Positions 48,440-59,545 of a stretch of 64,000 bases of DNA are shown in pieces; within the stretch, counting starts at the first letter, position 1; each line of letters begins with the position of its first letter. A program made the translations under genes and the position numbers. Source of the DNA: Bidens hawaiensis (taxonomy: Eukaryota; Streptophyta; Magnoliopsida; Asterales; Asteraceae); the NCBI GenBank assembly GCA_021521415.1, contig JAIQDT010007392.1, forward strand, positions 48,362 to 112,361, written 5' to 3'. The notes under the pieces were generated by a model, which was not told where the DNA came from, ran no database searches, and saw only the letters and a program-made list of their open reading frames with translations.

Positions 48440-49151
48440 TTGGGATACCCACCTCCCGTTGGTTGAATTTTCTTACAATAACAGTTATCACACAAGCATT
48501 AAGGCTGCGCCGTTCGAAGCTTTATATGGGCGCAAGTGTAGATCCCCACTGTGTTGGGCTGAAGTGGGCGACAAGCAAATGACTGGTCCAGAAGTGATCC
48601 AAGAAACAACAGACAAGATTTTTCAGATAAGGGATCGCCTTAAGGCAGCACGCGACAGACAGAAAAGTTATGCTGATATGAGAAGGAAACCGTTGGAGTT
48701 TCAAGTAGGGGATAAAGTACTTTTGAAAGTCTCTCCATGGAAGGGAGTCCCCCGTTTCGGTAAGCGAGGAAAGCTAAATCCGCGCTACATTGGACCTTTT
48801 GAGATCCTGGAAAGGATCGGTCCAGTTGCTTATAAACTCCGTCTACCCGCCGAACTCAGTGGAGTTCATGATACGTTTCATGTATCCAACCTCAAGAAAT
48901 GTTTATCTGACGAAACGTTGATTTTACCGGTGGAAGAAATTCATATTGACAAACAGCTGCACTTCGTAGAAGAACCTATAGCAGTAACCGATTGGAAAGA
49001 ACAAAGGTTGCGCAGAAGCAGAATCAAGTTGGTAAAAGTTCAATGGAACTCAAGGCGTGGGCCTGAATTCACTTGGGAAAGGGAAGATCAGATGCGCATA
49101 AAATACCCACACCTCTTTCAGAACATGGCTTCTGCCAGCAACGTCTCCTAA
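48381..49151 (+). pseudogene. Gypsy integrase C-terminus and chromodomain-like tail (out of frame)
   Basis: This is the continuation of the polyprotein in the next frame after the single-base insertion. It includes the rest of the integrase core ([15 protein letters not shown]), the GPF/Y module ([32 protein letters not shown]) and a tail ([23 protein letters not shown]) like the degenerate chromodomain of Tekay-type elements. It ends at the stop 49149-49151, 35 bp before the 3' LTR. In chromoviruses this tail is thought to guide insertion into heterochromatin (family knowledge). Confidence 0.9.
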
Positions 49152-49185
49152 ATTTCGGGACGAAATTCGTTTAACGAGGGGAGAA

Positions 49186-51386
49186 TGTGACACCCGGTAA
49201 ATTCCCAACCCCTTAAACTAAGTAATCAACCTAATAATTAGGTGATTGTAAACATTATGTGCGCCCGGCGCGAGCATATGTTAGAATCAGCGCGGGCATT
49301 TATGTTTGCCCTGCGCGAGCGCGCCATGTTAGTCAGCGCGTGCATGTGTTATGTGCGCCCTGCGCGAGCGCACCATGTTAAGAACCAGCGTGAGCATATG
49401 TTATATGCGCCATGCGTGAACGTTTTGGCCTTATGTTTTCATGTAACTTAAACGTTATGTTGTCTATGGGTTGACCATCCCGCATGATGCTAAGGCGGGT
49501 GCATCCTACATCGTTTATGCGCGTGCGGAAGGGAACTAACCTACCCGCATGGCGGGAACGTTGAGAGCTAGTTTGTCTGAAGCTCCAGGATGGAATTGAC
49601 TTCAACATGACTGATCACTATGTTGAAATACCAAAACCACCTGGAGAATCTACAAATGAAACTCAAATGTCCTTAACTGCGAGAAGGTTACGCACCTACC
49701 CGCAGCAAAGAAATGTCCTACACGCAGAAAGCTATGCGCACCAAGTTATACGCGCAGAACACTTAGTCAAAATGATCAGATTTAAGGAAATTGTCCCCGC
49801 CCAAAAGAGGGCGGTTGCGTGTTTCAGAAAACTTCTACTTTTTACTGTACACTGTCTAAAGCACTGTAAAAGTCAACTGCCAGCCACCCACTCTCACCAG
49901 CCACAGCCCTGCATGTCCTGTCCATATCAAATCAGAATCTTTAATCTACTTTTCTACTCTTTTTAGTAAATAATAATAATTTCCATACTTTATCATCATT
50001 TCAAAAGATTACAATTCCCTAAAGCAAGGGATTATGTTCCCTTGAGTTTGCCTATAAATTTGTAGCCTAAATTATCACCCAAAACACACTTCAAAGAACT
50101 ACAAACTTGCACTAATCTTTTCCCAAGCATCCGTTGTTTCCAGCTCCGATCCTGTTACTAGGTAAGCCGAGATTATAACCTTGAGATCTACTTTCCAACC
50201 CTTATATCTTGATCTTAATATATATATTTGTTATTTAATCGTATTCTAGACCTTCGATTCCGAGGCCAACACCAAGAAAACCCGAATCTCGATTAATCCC
50301 TTAACAAGAACCACAGGTGAGTCTCACAGCCCCCATTTCACTATTTTCACTGTTTTTAACCTGTTTTCGGGGCGAGGGACACGTGTTTAAATTACATTTT
50401 ATCATGGTATACTTACAAGCTAAGCAAACGATTACGTGTTTAAGTTATGTTTCATGATGAGCAATGCGAACAGTTATCTATGGTTTTTCGATGATAGTGC
50501 ACCAGATTCGAGTAAGTGATCACTTTACCATTGGAACTCCAAGGGTAGGGACTGCTGGTTTGATCCGCCCACTCGTAGGGGTCGCACCTCTTACACAGAC
50601 GAGTGCCTAGTATGGTCATGGGGCAGTACTATGGGTTTAAGCCCGCTCGTAGAGGTCGCTCCTCTTACGCAGACGAGCGCCTTGTTTTCCGGCACAACGT
50701 CCGCGCGTAACCCGCGGGACGGTATTACAGCATATATTCGCTCGTAGTGGCAGCGCCACTTACACAGACGAGCACAGTTTTCCAGAAGTGTCCGCGCGTA
50801 ACCCGCGGGACGGTATTACGTTATTTTAGCTCGTAGTGGCAGCGCCACTTACACAGACGAGCACAGTTCCCAGAAATGTTCGCGCGTAACCCGCGGAACG
50901 ATTTTATCAGAATATGTTAATAGAACTATGTTTTACCAAGCATGTGTTTTAATGATGCTAACAGAATTATGTTTCAGAATGATTATGATGCAATACGATT
51001 TATCAAGTTACTAAAACTTGTGAACTCACTCAGTTTATACTGATTCAAATGTTTTTACGTGTCTTTCAGGAGATAACTAGGTAGCGCATGGAGTCACACT
51101 TAGAGCACCTCACGCTGAACATCTAAAACTAGCTTTTTGGAAGATTTTAGTTCTATCCCTTCGATGCGCGTGGTTGTACCCGCCGCGCAAGGGGATATGG
51201 CGTGGAAATCTTCAACAGTTTTTATACTTGGATGTTTTTATGTAATCTTAAACAATGTAATGTATTTGTATTAAACATTTCATGCGCAATGAAAATCTTT
51301 GAATGTTTTGCAATGGCCCGTGCTTAATTATCAATCCCCACTCGCGCGCGCCCGGCTGTTTCCGCCGCTCAGGGCCGGGTGTGACA
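49186..51386 (+). repeat. 3' LTR of the gypsy element (2201 bp)
   Basis: Same as the 5' LTR except for two indels. TATA at 50053; hairpin array at 50570-50901. TSD TCATG follows. Confidence 0.95.
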
Positions 51387-51391
51387 TCATG

Positions 51392-53493
51392 TGGTTTCTC
51401 CACCTGAATCATTTAAAGATCCACAATTCATTTCTAGCCCAAGTTTGATAAGCTCAAGCACAATGCCTCATCCATCTCCACCAAATATAAAAATAAAAGA
51501 GGCAAAGCAACATTTTTTATTTATGGGATATTTTATGTCTTCCTACAAGCAGCTAGTGGGTAGTAAAGTTTCCACATGTCACATGACTGATGAAGATTAT
51601 GACCAAATCAACCAGATGATTTGGAATTAATGGATTTGAAATGGAACATGACAATGATAGTGAGAAAGATCAAGAAGTATATGGAGAGGACTTACAATGA
51701 TCTCCCAACTATGAGCAAAAGGATTGGCTTTAACAAACTCAAGGTCAAATGCTATAAGTGTGATGAGTTTGGCAATTTTATTAAAGAATGTGATAAGCCA
51801 GGGAGAGAGTATTCTCAAAACAGTAAGAATCAAGATAGAAACTCTAACTCAAACAAGAAGTATAACAACAAAGAGTCTAAAGAGGTACCAAAAAATCCTT
51901 GGAACAATCAAAGTAGAATGAGAAAAAAACTATGGTGATACAAGAGGGTGTGGATTGGTCAAGGGAATTGTTGGGTGAATCATTATCTTCTGATCAGTAG
52001 CAAATATAAAAACAAAGAGTCTAAAGAGGTACCTAAAAAATCCTTGCAACAATCAAAGCAGAATGAGACAAAAGCTATGGTCATACAAAAGGGTGTGGAT
52101 TGGTCAAGGAAATTGTTGGGTGAATCATCATCTTCTGATCAAGAGCAAGTCAGCATGGCTATTATTACTAAAGTTTATCAATATGATGATGATGTTGGTG
52201 ATTTGAAGGAAAGGAGTGTGCAAAATGAGGAGTCTGATACAGATTCATATTTTTTCAAGTGATGATCCGAAGGATTTATTTGCTTGTATGGTCAAAATAG
52301 AAAAGGTAAGTTCTAACACTTTTATTTCTTCTAAATCTTTTAATAGTAATTCATCTAATAATGATGTTTCTGATGATTCTCAAATGACTATGTGTGTTCA
52401 ATGTAATGAATCTTTGTCTAAACTTGAAAAGATTTGTCATCACAATGAAACCTTAATTGTTGATCTTGCTATTATTAGAGAAAATTATCAAGTGTTGCTT
52501 GAAAATGAAAAAGATTATAAAGATAAACTTGATGCTTTAAATGAGAGTACCATGAATTAAAAATTGATATCTCTATCAAGCAAGAGTCGAGAAAAAGTTT
52601 AGTTTGAGGAAATACTTAAATGTAAATCTAAGATTCATGATCTTGAGAATGAGAACTTTAGAGCTAAAACAAAAATTGAGTAATTTCAAAAACTCTTCAT
52701 TTTTGCTAAACCAAATAACTAAAGTTAAGAGTAGTTATTCTTAAGGTACTAAAAATGGTATAGCTAGGTTATGTTGAGATTCCTTCTCCATTTCATCATG
52801 ATTATACTAAACTTCCTAGTACCGAGAATCTAAATGAACTGATATTCTATCTCCACTAATTGCAGATCCACCGGTTCAAGTTTACGAAGTAAAATTTGTG
52901 ATAAAGGAGAAAGTTATTAATAAAAATATGGAATGTGTTGAGCAAAATGGGAAAAAATATGGCTTCAAAAACTCATTCCAAGAGTAATCTTGTATTTACT
53001 CAAACTGATGATGGTGCCATCTTTGAGGTTATGTATGAATCATGAGTGATTCATAAGAATGAAAATATTCCACTTGAAAATTATATTCTTTATGAACCAC
53101 AAAATATTGAAAAACCTGATACTGGTAATACATTATCTTCTGGTTCATCTATGATATCTGATAAGAAAGTGGGCCCAAATGAAACTTTGAACTCGTTTGT
53201 GAAACCAGTTTATTATGGAAGAAAGTGGAAGATTTACAAACTAAAGGGAATTGATCAGCTTTCTGCTGATGAAGTATTTTCTCTAGCTTTGGTGAAACCT
53301 GAAATCTTTAATGTGTTGAAAAGATGTTTAATTGTGGAAAACCTTTTCCTAGTAAGACTGATATTTCTTTTGAGGAAACTAAGAAAAATAACCATGAACC
53401 TCAACATAAATCTTAACGAACTTTACCTCAATAAATTCATTTTAATAAATCATCTGGGTCAGACATGCTTTCAGAATTTTTTTTGAATGTTGT
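51392..53493 (+). pseudogene. Copia C gag C-terminal part and linker (broken)
   Basis: Continues the gag frame after the gypsy insertion. A CCHC knuckle near 51750 reads CYKCDEFGNFIKEC, with Asn in place of the expected His. Then come a tandem duplication (51857-52145), a Ser/Asp-rich and probably helical segment (52216-52560, ESLSKLEKICHHNETLIVDL), a degraded piece (52561-53045; no frame) and a further linker frame (53046-53486). Several stops and frameshifts occur. The Cassandra element interrupts at 53494. Confidence 0.7.
51857..52145 (+). repeat. Tandem duplication in copia C gag, about 145-bp unit
   Basis: Two copies (about 51857-51998 and 52003-52145) share AACAAAGAGTCTAAAGAGGT, GGTGTGGATTGGTCAAG and ATTGTTGGGTGAATCAT, with about ten differences. 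Confidence 0.85.
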
Positions 53494-53574
53494 TGTAGCA
53501 TTCGGCCCCTCGCACCACCAATATTGTCCGCCCTGCCCATGAAGAGCTCACGGATTTGTTTTTGGTTGCCCAGA

Positions 53575-53660
53575 TGGAGACTTCCCAGGAGGTCACCCAT
53601 CCTAGTACTACTTCCACCTAAGCATGCTTAACCGTGGAGTTTTCATGTGCTCCACAGCCA
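53575..53660 (-). other. 5S rRNA-like segment in the Cassandra 3' LTR
   Basis: On the plus strand ACTTCCCAGGAGGTCACCCA and CCTAGTACTACTTCC, then GCATGCTTAACC, match the antisense of the 5S C box and A box region. It is not a 5S gene: about 85 bp of similarity, with no full 120-bp unit. Confidence 0.85.
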
Positions 53661-53954
53661 ACTAAGCCCAAAACGCGTTGGTGATTGAAGAGGCAGGACA
53701 TTTACTTATGAACCAAGGATCTCTCTTGTCCACGGCCGATGTGGGATTTGCCTAAGAGTGGGACGATGTTGTGTTTACCAAGGGTATTACAAACACCCCC
53801 CTTTGGACTCATCGTCCTCGATGAGGCGTGTTCCATCATCCCGAACGGCACAAGAGTGGATCTGATACCACCTGTAACATCCTGCCCCTCGCACCACCAA
53901 TATTATCCGCTCTGCCCATGAAGAGCTCACGGATTTGTTTTTGGTTGCCCAGAT

Positions 53955-54040
53955 GGAGACTTCCCAGGAGGTCACCCATCCTAGTACTACTTCCACCTAA
54001 GCATGCTTAACCGTGGAGTTTTCATGTGCTCCACGGCCAA
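53955..54040 (-). other. 5S rRNA-like segment in the Cassandra 5' LTR
   Basis: Same segment as at 53575-53660. As the 5' LTR copy on the minus strand it would act as the pol III-type promoter of the element. Confidence 0.85.
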
Positions 54041-54170
54041 CTAAGCCCAAAATGCGTTGGTGATTGAAGAGGCCGGACATTTACTTATGAACCAAGGATC
54101 TCTCTTGTCCACGGCCGATGTGGGATTTGCCTAAGAGTAGGACCATGTTGTGTTTGCCAAGGGTGTTACA

Positions 54171-54786
54171 GTTCTAACCTAGATTTTTATAAAAGAAAAC
54201 ATGAGGAAAAGTTGTTAAGTCTCATATGGAGGTTGTAACTTCAAAACCTAATGATTCACATGCAAGACTTGTTTTACCATACAAGTGTGTAGAAAGGAGA
54301 ACTTGTTTCTCGTGTGGTGAATAAGGTCACATTGCTGTTCATTGTGAATCTAAGGTGATTAAGATTGAGAAACCTTTAATAAAGGACAAATTGCATGTGA
54401 TTAAAAGTATCTTGAGTAGACAACCAACACAAGAAAACGTGGTTGAACAACAAAAGGTTGTTAACACTGTTAACCCTAAGAAGGCTGTTGGAGTTGACAA
54501 TGAGTTCAAGAAGAATAGCAACAAACAAGTTGAGCTAGTTAAACTTGTTTGTAAGAATGTCAAGTTTTATGTAACTCCTTTCAAGGCTAATTTGATTAAA
54601 AGATTGAAGGCAACTTTGACTTTTAGAAAAGTTCTGAAGTTCCATCAACATGCTTTTAATAAGAAGGTAAATGTTGATAAAGTTCCTGTTGTGGATTTGC
54701 CAACATGGAAGCCTAAAGTTGTTGTATTTTCAAAGGTAACTGAGTTTCAACCCAAGACTGAGGCTTGGGTTACCTCTTCAAACTAA
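54171..54786 (+). pseudogene. Copia C linker end with second CCHC knuckle
   Basis: CFSCGE, then a stop in place of Lys, then GHIAVHC (about 54302-54345): a CCHC knuckle broken by TAA. The frame then stays open as a Lys/Val-rich linker (54355-54786) ending AWVTSSN-stop, the same kind of ending as in copia A and E. Confidence 0.75.
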
Positions 54787-54807
54787 TCATTTTACTTTCA
54801 TGTGTAG
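54781..54807 (+). promoter_or_regulatory. Conserved stop codon / branch point / 3' splice-site-like motif
   Basis: AACTAATCATTTTACTTTCA then TGTGTAG, directly before the protease coding region. It is the same order of elements as at 4302-4330 and 63148-63176, although copia C is a different family from A and E. Confidence 0.5.
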
Positions 54808-56131
54808 AGTTCATCCAAAACTATCTCTCGAGATAAGTGGAATTTAGATAGTGGATGTTCTAGACATATAACCGGCAACTTTATCTTCTTTCTAATGTTA
54901 AAGATATTCGAGGAGATTATGTAGCGTTTGCTGGTAATAATGGTGGACATATAACCAAGGAGGGTCAAGTGTCCAATGGGATGATCACGTTCAAGAAAGT
55001 TAATTTCAATGATAAAGTTGATCATAATCTGTTGAGTGTTTCACAGATTTGTGACAAAAAGTATACAACTTTACTCACAAATAGAGAATGTGTGATATTG
55101 AAGCCAGACTTTGCTATTCCCGAGGACATGGTTGTCATTAGATCACCTCGGCCGAATGATATCTATGTTCTTGACATGGCTTCCCCATCATCATCATCTT
55201 CTTCAACATCTACTTGTGTTATTTCAAATGCTACAAAGAAAGAAACGATCATTTGGCACAGAAGGATGGTCACATTCACATAAGAAAGGTGAATCATTTA
55301 ATGGCAAATGATTTGGTGGATGGTTTATTATTGAAACATTTTCATATGACTAATCATTGTGTCTTGTGCAAGAAAGGCACACAGAAGAAGAAATCTCATC
55401 CATTGAAGCATATCAACTCAATCAATACTCCAATGGAATGTATTCAAATGGATTTATTTGGCCATGTTAATCGTGCGAGTATTGGGGGAGATTTGAATTT
55501 CTTAGTGGTCATCGACGACTACTTGAGATATTCATTGATGTTGTTTATTAGCACGAAGGATCAAACAATCTTTCTCGTTCAACAACTGATCACTAAGATC
55601 GAATCATTTTACAAATTGAAAGTGAGACGAATTCGAAGTGATAATGGCATAGAATTCAAGAATAACATCATGGATTTATTTTGCATTCAAAGAGATATTC
55701 ATCATGAATATAGTGCTCCTTATGTTCCACAATATAACGGTCCAGCTGAAGGAAGAATCAGACCATCATTGAAGTTGCTAGAACCATGCTTGCGGATTCT
55801 AAGCTTCCTGTGCAATTTTGGAATGAATCCGTGAACACCGTTGGCTGCACGCTGAATCGGATTCTCACGGTTAAAATTTCAAGAAGACGAGTTACGAAAT
55901 TCTTAACAACCGTAAGCCGAATCTTAGATTTCTTGAGCCATTCAGATGTCATTGCACAATGTTAAAATGAAATGCGGGAAAGTTTGAGGAGAAAGTGGTA
56001 GAATTTTATTTTCTTAGGTATGCTTGACCTAATAAACGTGTTTTTAATCTCTCCTTTGGGTGTGTTGAAGAATGGTACCATGTTGACTGTCAGTTGTACA
56101 CCACACCTCTTACTAGCAAGGGACCAGAATG
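54808..56131 (+). pseudogene. Copia C protease and integrase (truncated before RT)
   Basis: Protease start WNLDSGCSRHITG (about 54838) is followed by a frameshift. Then come the pre-integrase region (LLSVSQICDKK, IIWHRRM), the zinc-finger Cys pair (HCVLCKKG) and the integrase core with MDLFGH and IRSDNGIEFKN; the Glu region reads YNGPAEGR. Later frames drift near 55740 and 55960. The element stops at about 56131 where the copia D LTR starts; RT and RNase H are absent. Confidence 0.85.
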
Positions 56132-56335
56132 TGTTGGGTTTTATATTTTAGACCGACACATCGAATTATTATTTGGGTAAAATATATAATGTTTTATTAA
56201 TATTTCTATAATGTTTTATGAATATTTCTTTGGTCTCAACCAAGGGTGGATGGATTGAAGACCAAGGCATGGACCACAAGTATAAATAGATAATTTGGTC
56301 ATTTGTATTAGTTCATATGTTTTTATTGAAAATTT

Positions 56336-56364
56336 CCACCCGGGGATGAGCTCTCCCCGGGTGG
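56336..56364 (+). repeat. Perfect GC-rich hairpin in the copia D LTR leader
   Basis: CCACCCGGGGA pairs fully with TCCCCGGGTGG across the loop TGAGCTC, about 55 bp downstream of the TATA box. Confidence 0.9.
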
Positions 56365-56378
56365 AGGGCGATTATCAT

Positions 56379-56426
56379 TATGTATGTATGTATGTATGTA
56401 TGTATGTATGTATGTATGTATGTATG
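56379..56426. repeat. (TATG)n microsatellite
   Basis: About twelve uninterrupted TGTA units within the copia D LTR. Confidence 0.95.
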
Positions 56427-56626
56427 AGTGTTCTTCATGTAAATTATTCGGTTAATGGAATCATACTACTACATCTATCTATTGTGTTTTGATTACAATT
56501 GTTCACCCTAAATTGATTGTTAATTGAATCAAACTCTCCAATACGTATTATGATTCGATCCTAGCTTTATCCGAGCTCATTTATCACCATTCGACATGCT
56601 TCCGCACCGGGGCTCGGGTCTTGTCA

Positions 56627-57239
56627 ATTGGTATTAGATCGGGTTACCGAATCATTTTAACTAACCGCTAAACTTGATTTAATTCACTTGAATCCGCCAT
56701 GGACACTAACCTTTGAAGTTCTTTGAAGTTTTTGTGGGATTTTGCAAATATTTGGATGAAATTTGATAATTCAAAGTTGATTTGTGTGAATTGATGCTCG
56801 GGTTGATGATTTGTTCGGAGATTCAACTTTGATTTCACGTTTATATGTCAAATTTTGTTCAGAATTACATTTTTGGTTCGTTTAAGGTGAAATTCATTTA
56901 TTTCTTATGTTCTAGATCGGAGTGTTGATGAAATTGATGAATGATTGATGATAGACTGATGATTTGGTGATTTTTTGGTTAGATTTCAAGGTTCAATTTC
57001 ATGTAATTTGTGTTTAATTTCAGATATGAACATTTAGGGTTTATATGTTCAAAATTTGGGGAAAATGGTATTCAAGTGTTTGAGCATATTTGTCACATTT
57101 GTCACTTCATTCATTACGTGATTCATACACTCATTCGCGCCATTGTTCACCATTCGTTACTGATATTTTCATTTTAAACATTAAGTCAGTTTGGACATTT
57201 TAAAATAAAACCTTTTGGTTTTTATGTACTGGCCTCAGA
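56627..57239. other. Copia D leader region, no clear gene
   Basis: Sequence between the PBS and the first recognisable gag residues. Stops in all frames; no other feature seen. Confidence 0.4.
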
Positions 57240-58005
57240 ACGCGTTGATGCAACAAATGTTACATCTCGATGCTGATATTGGATCTCATTCAAAATGTCC
57301 TCGGTTAATGAGTTTATTTAATTTGCTAAATGGGAACCACGTTTCAGAGCACATCTAGGGTCTGTACATCCTGATTGTTCAAGACGTCTTGACGATGTTT
57401 ATACAGTACCTATGGTTGGTAGTGAAACCACTGAATTTACACCAAAGGCTTTTTCTCAATATTCTTAAGAAGAAAATAAAGCTTTCGAGATTGAAACAAA
57501 GGCATATTCCACATTAACAATGAAATTACCCGACAATATTTTCCATCAAGTGGAAGTATTAAATTTGTGCTAAAGTATGGGTAATACTGAGGAAAGTAAA
57601 AAGGTGATGCTAAAGTATTAGTTTCGAAATTTTAACTTGTTGAAAGGAGAGACTGTGTAGGAAATGCTTACAAGATTTAATCATGCTATAGCTGAGATGA
57701 ATAAGTTAAAGATGAAACCTAGTGAAGTTGATAAGAATGATACTGTGAAAAATGCTCTTCCAAGTTCTTACTCGACGTTTCTCATGGTACTTAAAGAAAA
57801 TAGTTTCTTTAAGAATGAAGATCTTATTGAAATAGAATTTATGCAAAAGATTGAAGATCAAGAGTATGACTTGAAATGTCAAAAGTCATCAAAAGTAACT
57901 CAAGACCTGACTTTATATGGAGGTTTTTTACCTTTGAGTAGTTCTGCAGCTCCAATTAATGCATTTTTTACTCAAACTTCACAAGAGGAGATCATCTACC
58001 TATAG
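57240..58005 (+). pseudogene. Copia D gag (degenerate)
   Basis: In one frame with several stops: WEPRFRAHLGSVHPDCS (about 57335), KAFEIETKAYSTLTMKLPD (about 57480), then an open stretch from 57664 (MLTRFNHAIAEMNKLKM) to 58005. Helical gag content and the segment at 57830-57990 match copia C gag. It ends EEIIYL-stop; no knuckle or pol follows. A purine tract and the copia E LTR come next. Confidence 0.75.
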
Positions 58006-58062
58006 TGATCCAAATGTATGATTCATGGAATGTTGGGTCAAGAAATTGACCTAAGGGGAGAT

Positions 58063-59244
58063 TGTTGAGTCAAAGATTTGACCTAAATGAAGTACATGGA
58101 AGATTGGAATCTTCTCAACCTCCTCTGAATTTGCTAAGTAATGGATCCGGGCACACCTTAGACATCCGAGCAAGCTTTTATTTGGCTGAGTACGATATTT
58201 TGCCTACCGGGCAAGGTTTACTTCAAATAGTCTTCTTAAGTGGTTATCCGAGCAGGGTTTGCAAATTAGTGTGTTTCCGAGTAGGGTTCACTAGTTTATG
58301 TAAATCCGGGCAAGGTTCACTTTATCAAGCAAGTCTGTTCTTCAGAGCCAAGTATATTACTCTTCCGAGTAAGGTTTTGTTATCCAGGTCCAAGAAGCCA
58401 AGAAATTGGAAGACCGGGCAAGGTATTCATTAATAAGTATGGTCCGAGTATGCTTGATGATCTAAAGGAATATCTCTAAGTAATATCGGGCAAGGTTCAG
58501 CTCAAGCAAGGAACAGTACTCCCGAGTACACTTTGCTAAATAAGTTATTTTATAGCAAAGAGCTTAAATGGATCATTGAAGAACAAGGTTGCTCGTAAGG
58601 AGTTGTCGGGCAAAGTCTGGCAAATTCAAGAAGACTGAAGTCTACTCGGTCAGTATTTTACTTAGTGAAATACTCTTTAAGTAAAGTCTACCCGGAAACT
58701 GATCCCGAGCACACTTCTATGTTACCAAGTTATGAAGGATGGCCGAGCATACTCGGAAAGACAAGATTGGATCAAAGCCTACCCGGAAGACTTGTTTTAC
58801 ACTTAGTTTATTTTGAATATGTAATTTGAATATGTATGACTGTATTTAGGGTTTCTAGAAGGAATGACAGCTGTCCTAGGTTGGCAGGCCTATAAATAGA
58901 ATATTTAGGGCACGCCGCCAAAGAGAGCACAATACCGATAAGACAGACACATTAATTGAGAGAATATTGTGTGACGGCTGTCTTAGGATTCCTAGAAAAC
59001 CCTAAATCGATTATCCTTTGGTATGATTAATATTATATAAATGGAAATCTTTTGAGTGAATCTTAAGTGTGCTTTCTACCTTTGATTATTCATTGCAACC
59101 GTATGTTTGTTATTGATTCCGCCTTTAACAAACGGATATCTTTCTAAATATAGCAACCCGTCATTAACTCTCTTGTCGACACATCAATCTGTGTGAGTTA
59201 TGACATGATTAATTATGATCCAGGTGAAATCGAAGGGACCGACA
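58063..59244 (+). mobile_element. 5' LTR of copia E (1182 bp)
   Basis: Starts TGTTGAGTC and ends GGGACCGACA. The PBS TGGTATCAGAGC is at 59247-59258. TATA box TATAAATA at 58891. The U3 part carries about a dozen degenerate CCGAGCAAGGTT motifs. A purine tract (TAAGGGGAGAT) lies directly to its left, which is expected for a 3' LTR, so this LTR seems flanked by both signals. It is homologous to 1-810 (close) and 19330-20429 (distant). Confidence 0.9.
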
Positions 59245-59545
59245 AGTGGTATCAGAGCTTGTTACTACTATTTTGGAAAGATTGTTGCTGATTGAAGATT
59301 TGAAGAAGAATGACGCTAGCAGACCTCTGTTCCATTGATTTGTGACGTCAGCAACCCTGTTTTTTTATTTTTCTTCCAGATCTACAATCTACCGGTGTTT
59401 TTTCTTCCTTATTTCAATTAAAGTTCTAATCTTTATATCTAAATCTTGTTCTAATCACTTCAGACACATCAGATCTGAGCATTCTGTTTTCAGATATGAT
59501 TATTTTGAAACTTTTTTTAAAGAAACTGATTTTTAATTTCTCAAA

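Larger units (their letters stand above)
42283..51386 (+). mobile_element. Near-complete Ty3/gypsy element, probable Tekay-like chromovirus, TSD TCATG
   Basis: The 9.1 kb element has two 2.2 kb LTRs (42283-44495, 49186-51386) with ends TGTGACACCCGG and CCGGGTGTGACA, and TSD TCATG at 42278-42282 and 51387-51391. The PBS TGGTATCAGAGC is at 44499-44510 and the purine tract AACGAGGGGAGAA just before 49186. One gag-pol frame carries all domains in gypsy order and ends in a chromodomain-like tail, which with the long LTRs suggests the Tekay lineage (inference). The LTR lengths differ by exactly 12, explained by one 11-bp and one 1-bp indel; I saw no substitutions in a visual comparison. It inserted into copia C gag. 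Confidence 0.95.
53494..54170 (-). mobile_element. Cassandra-type TRIM with 5S rRNA-like LTRs
   Basis: Two 298-bp LTRs (53494-53791 and 53873-54170) flank an 81-bp interior. On the minus strand the right copy is the 5' LTR (TGTAACACCC start), followed by a PBS (TGGTATCAGATCC, 53856-53869) and, before the left copy, a purine tract (AAAGGGGGGTGTTT). Each LTR contains a segment matching plant 5S rRNA on the minus strand, including the internal promoter. The TSD is GTTGT (53489-53493) against GTTCT (54171-54175), one mismatch. It has no coding. It inserted into copia C. Confidence 0.93.
56132..56626 (+). mobile_element. 5' LTR of copia D
   Basis: Starts TGTTGGG, ends CTTGTCA, and is followed by a PBS-like TGGTATTAGATC (56629-56640). 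TATA box TATAAATA at 56281. It contains an 11-bp perfect hairpin (56336-56364) and a TATG microsatellite. No partner LTR was seen in the window. Confidence 0.7.

Noticed and set aside
53575..53660. 5S rRNA gene
   Set aside because: Only part of the 5S sequence, diverged, and inside an LTR with PBS and purine tract: it belongs to a Cassandra element.
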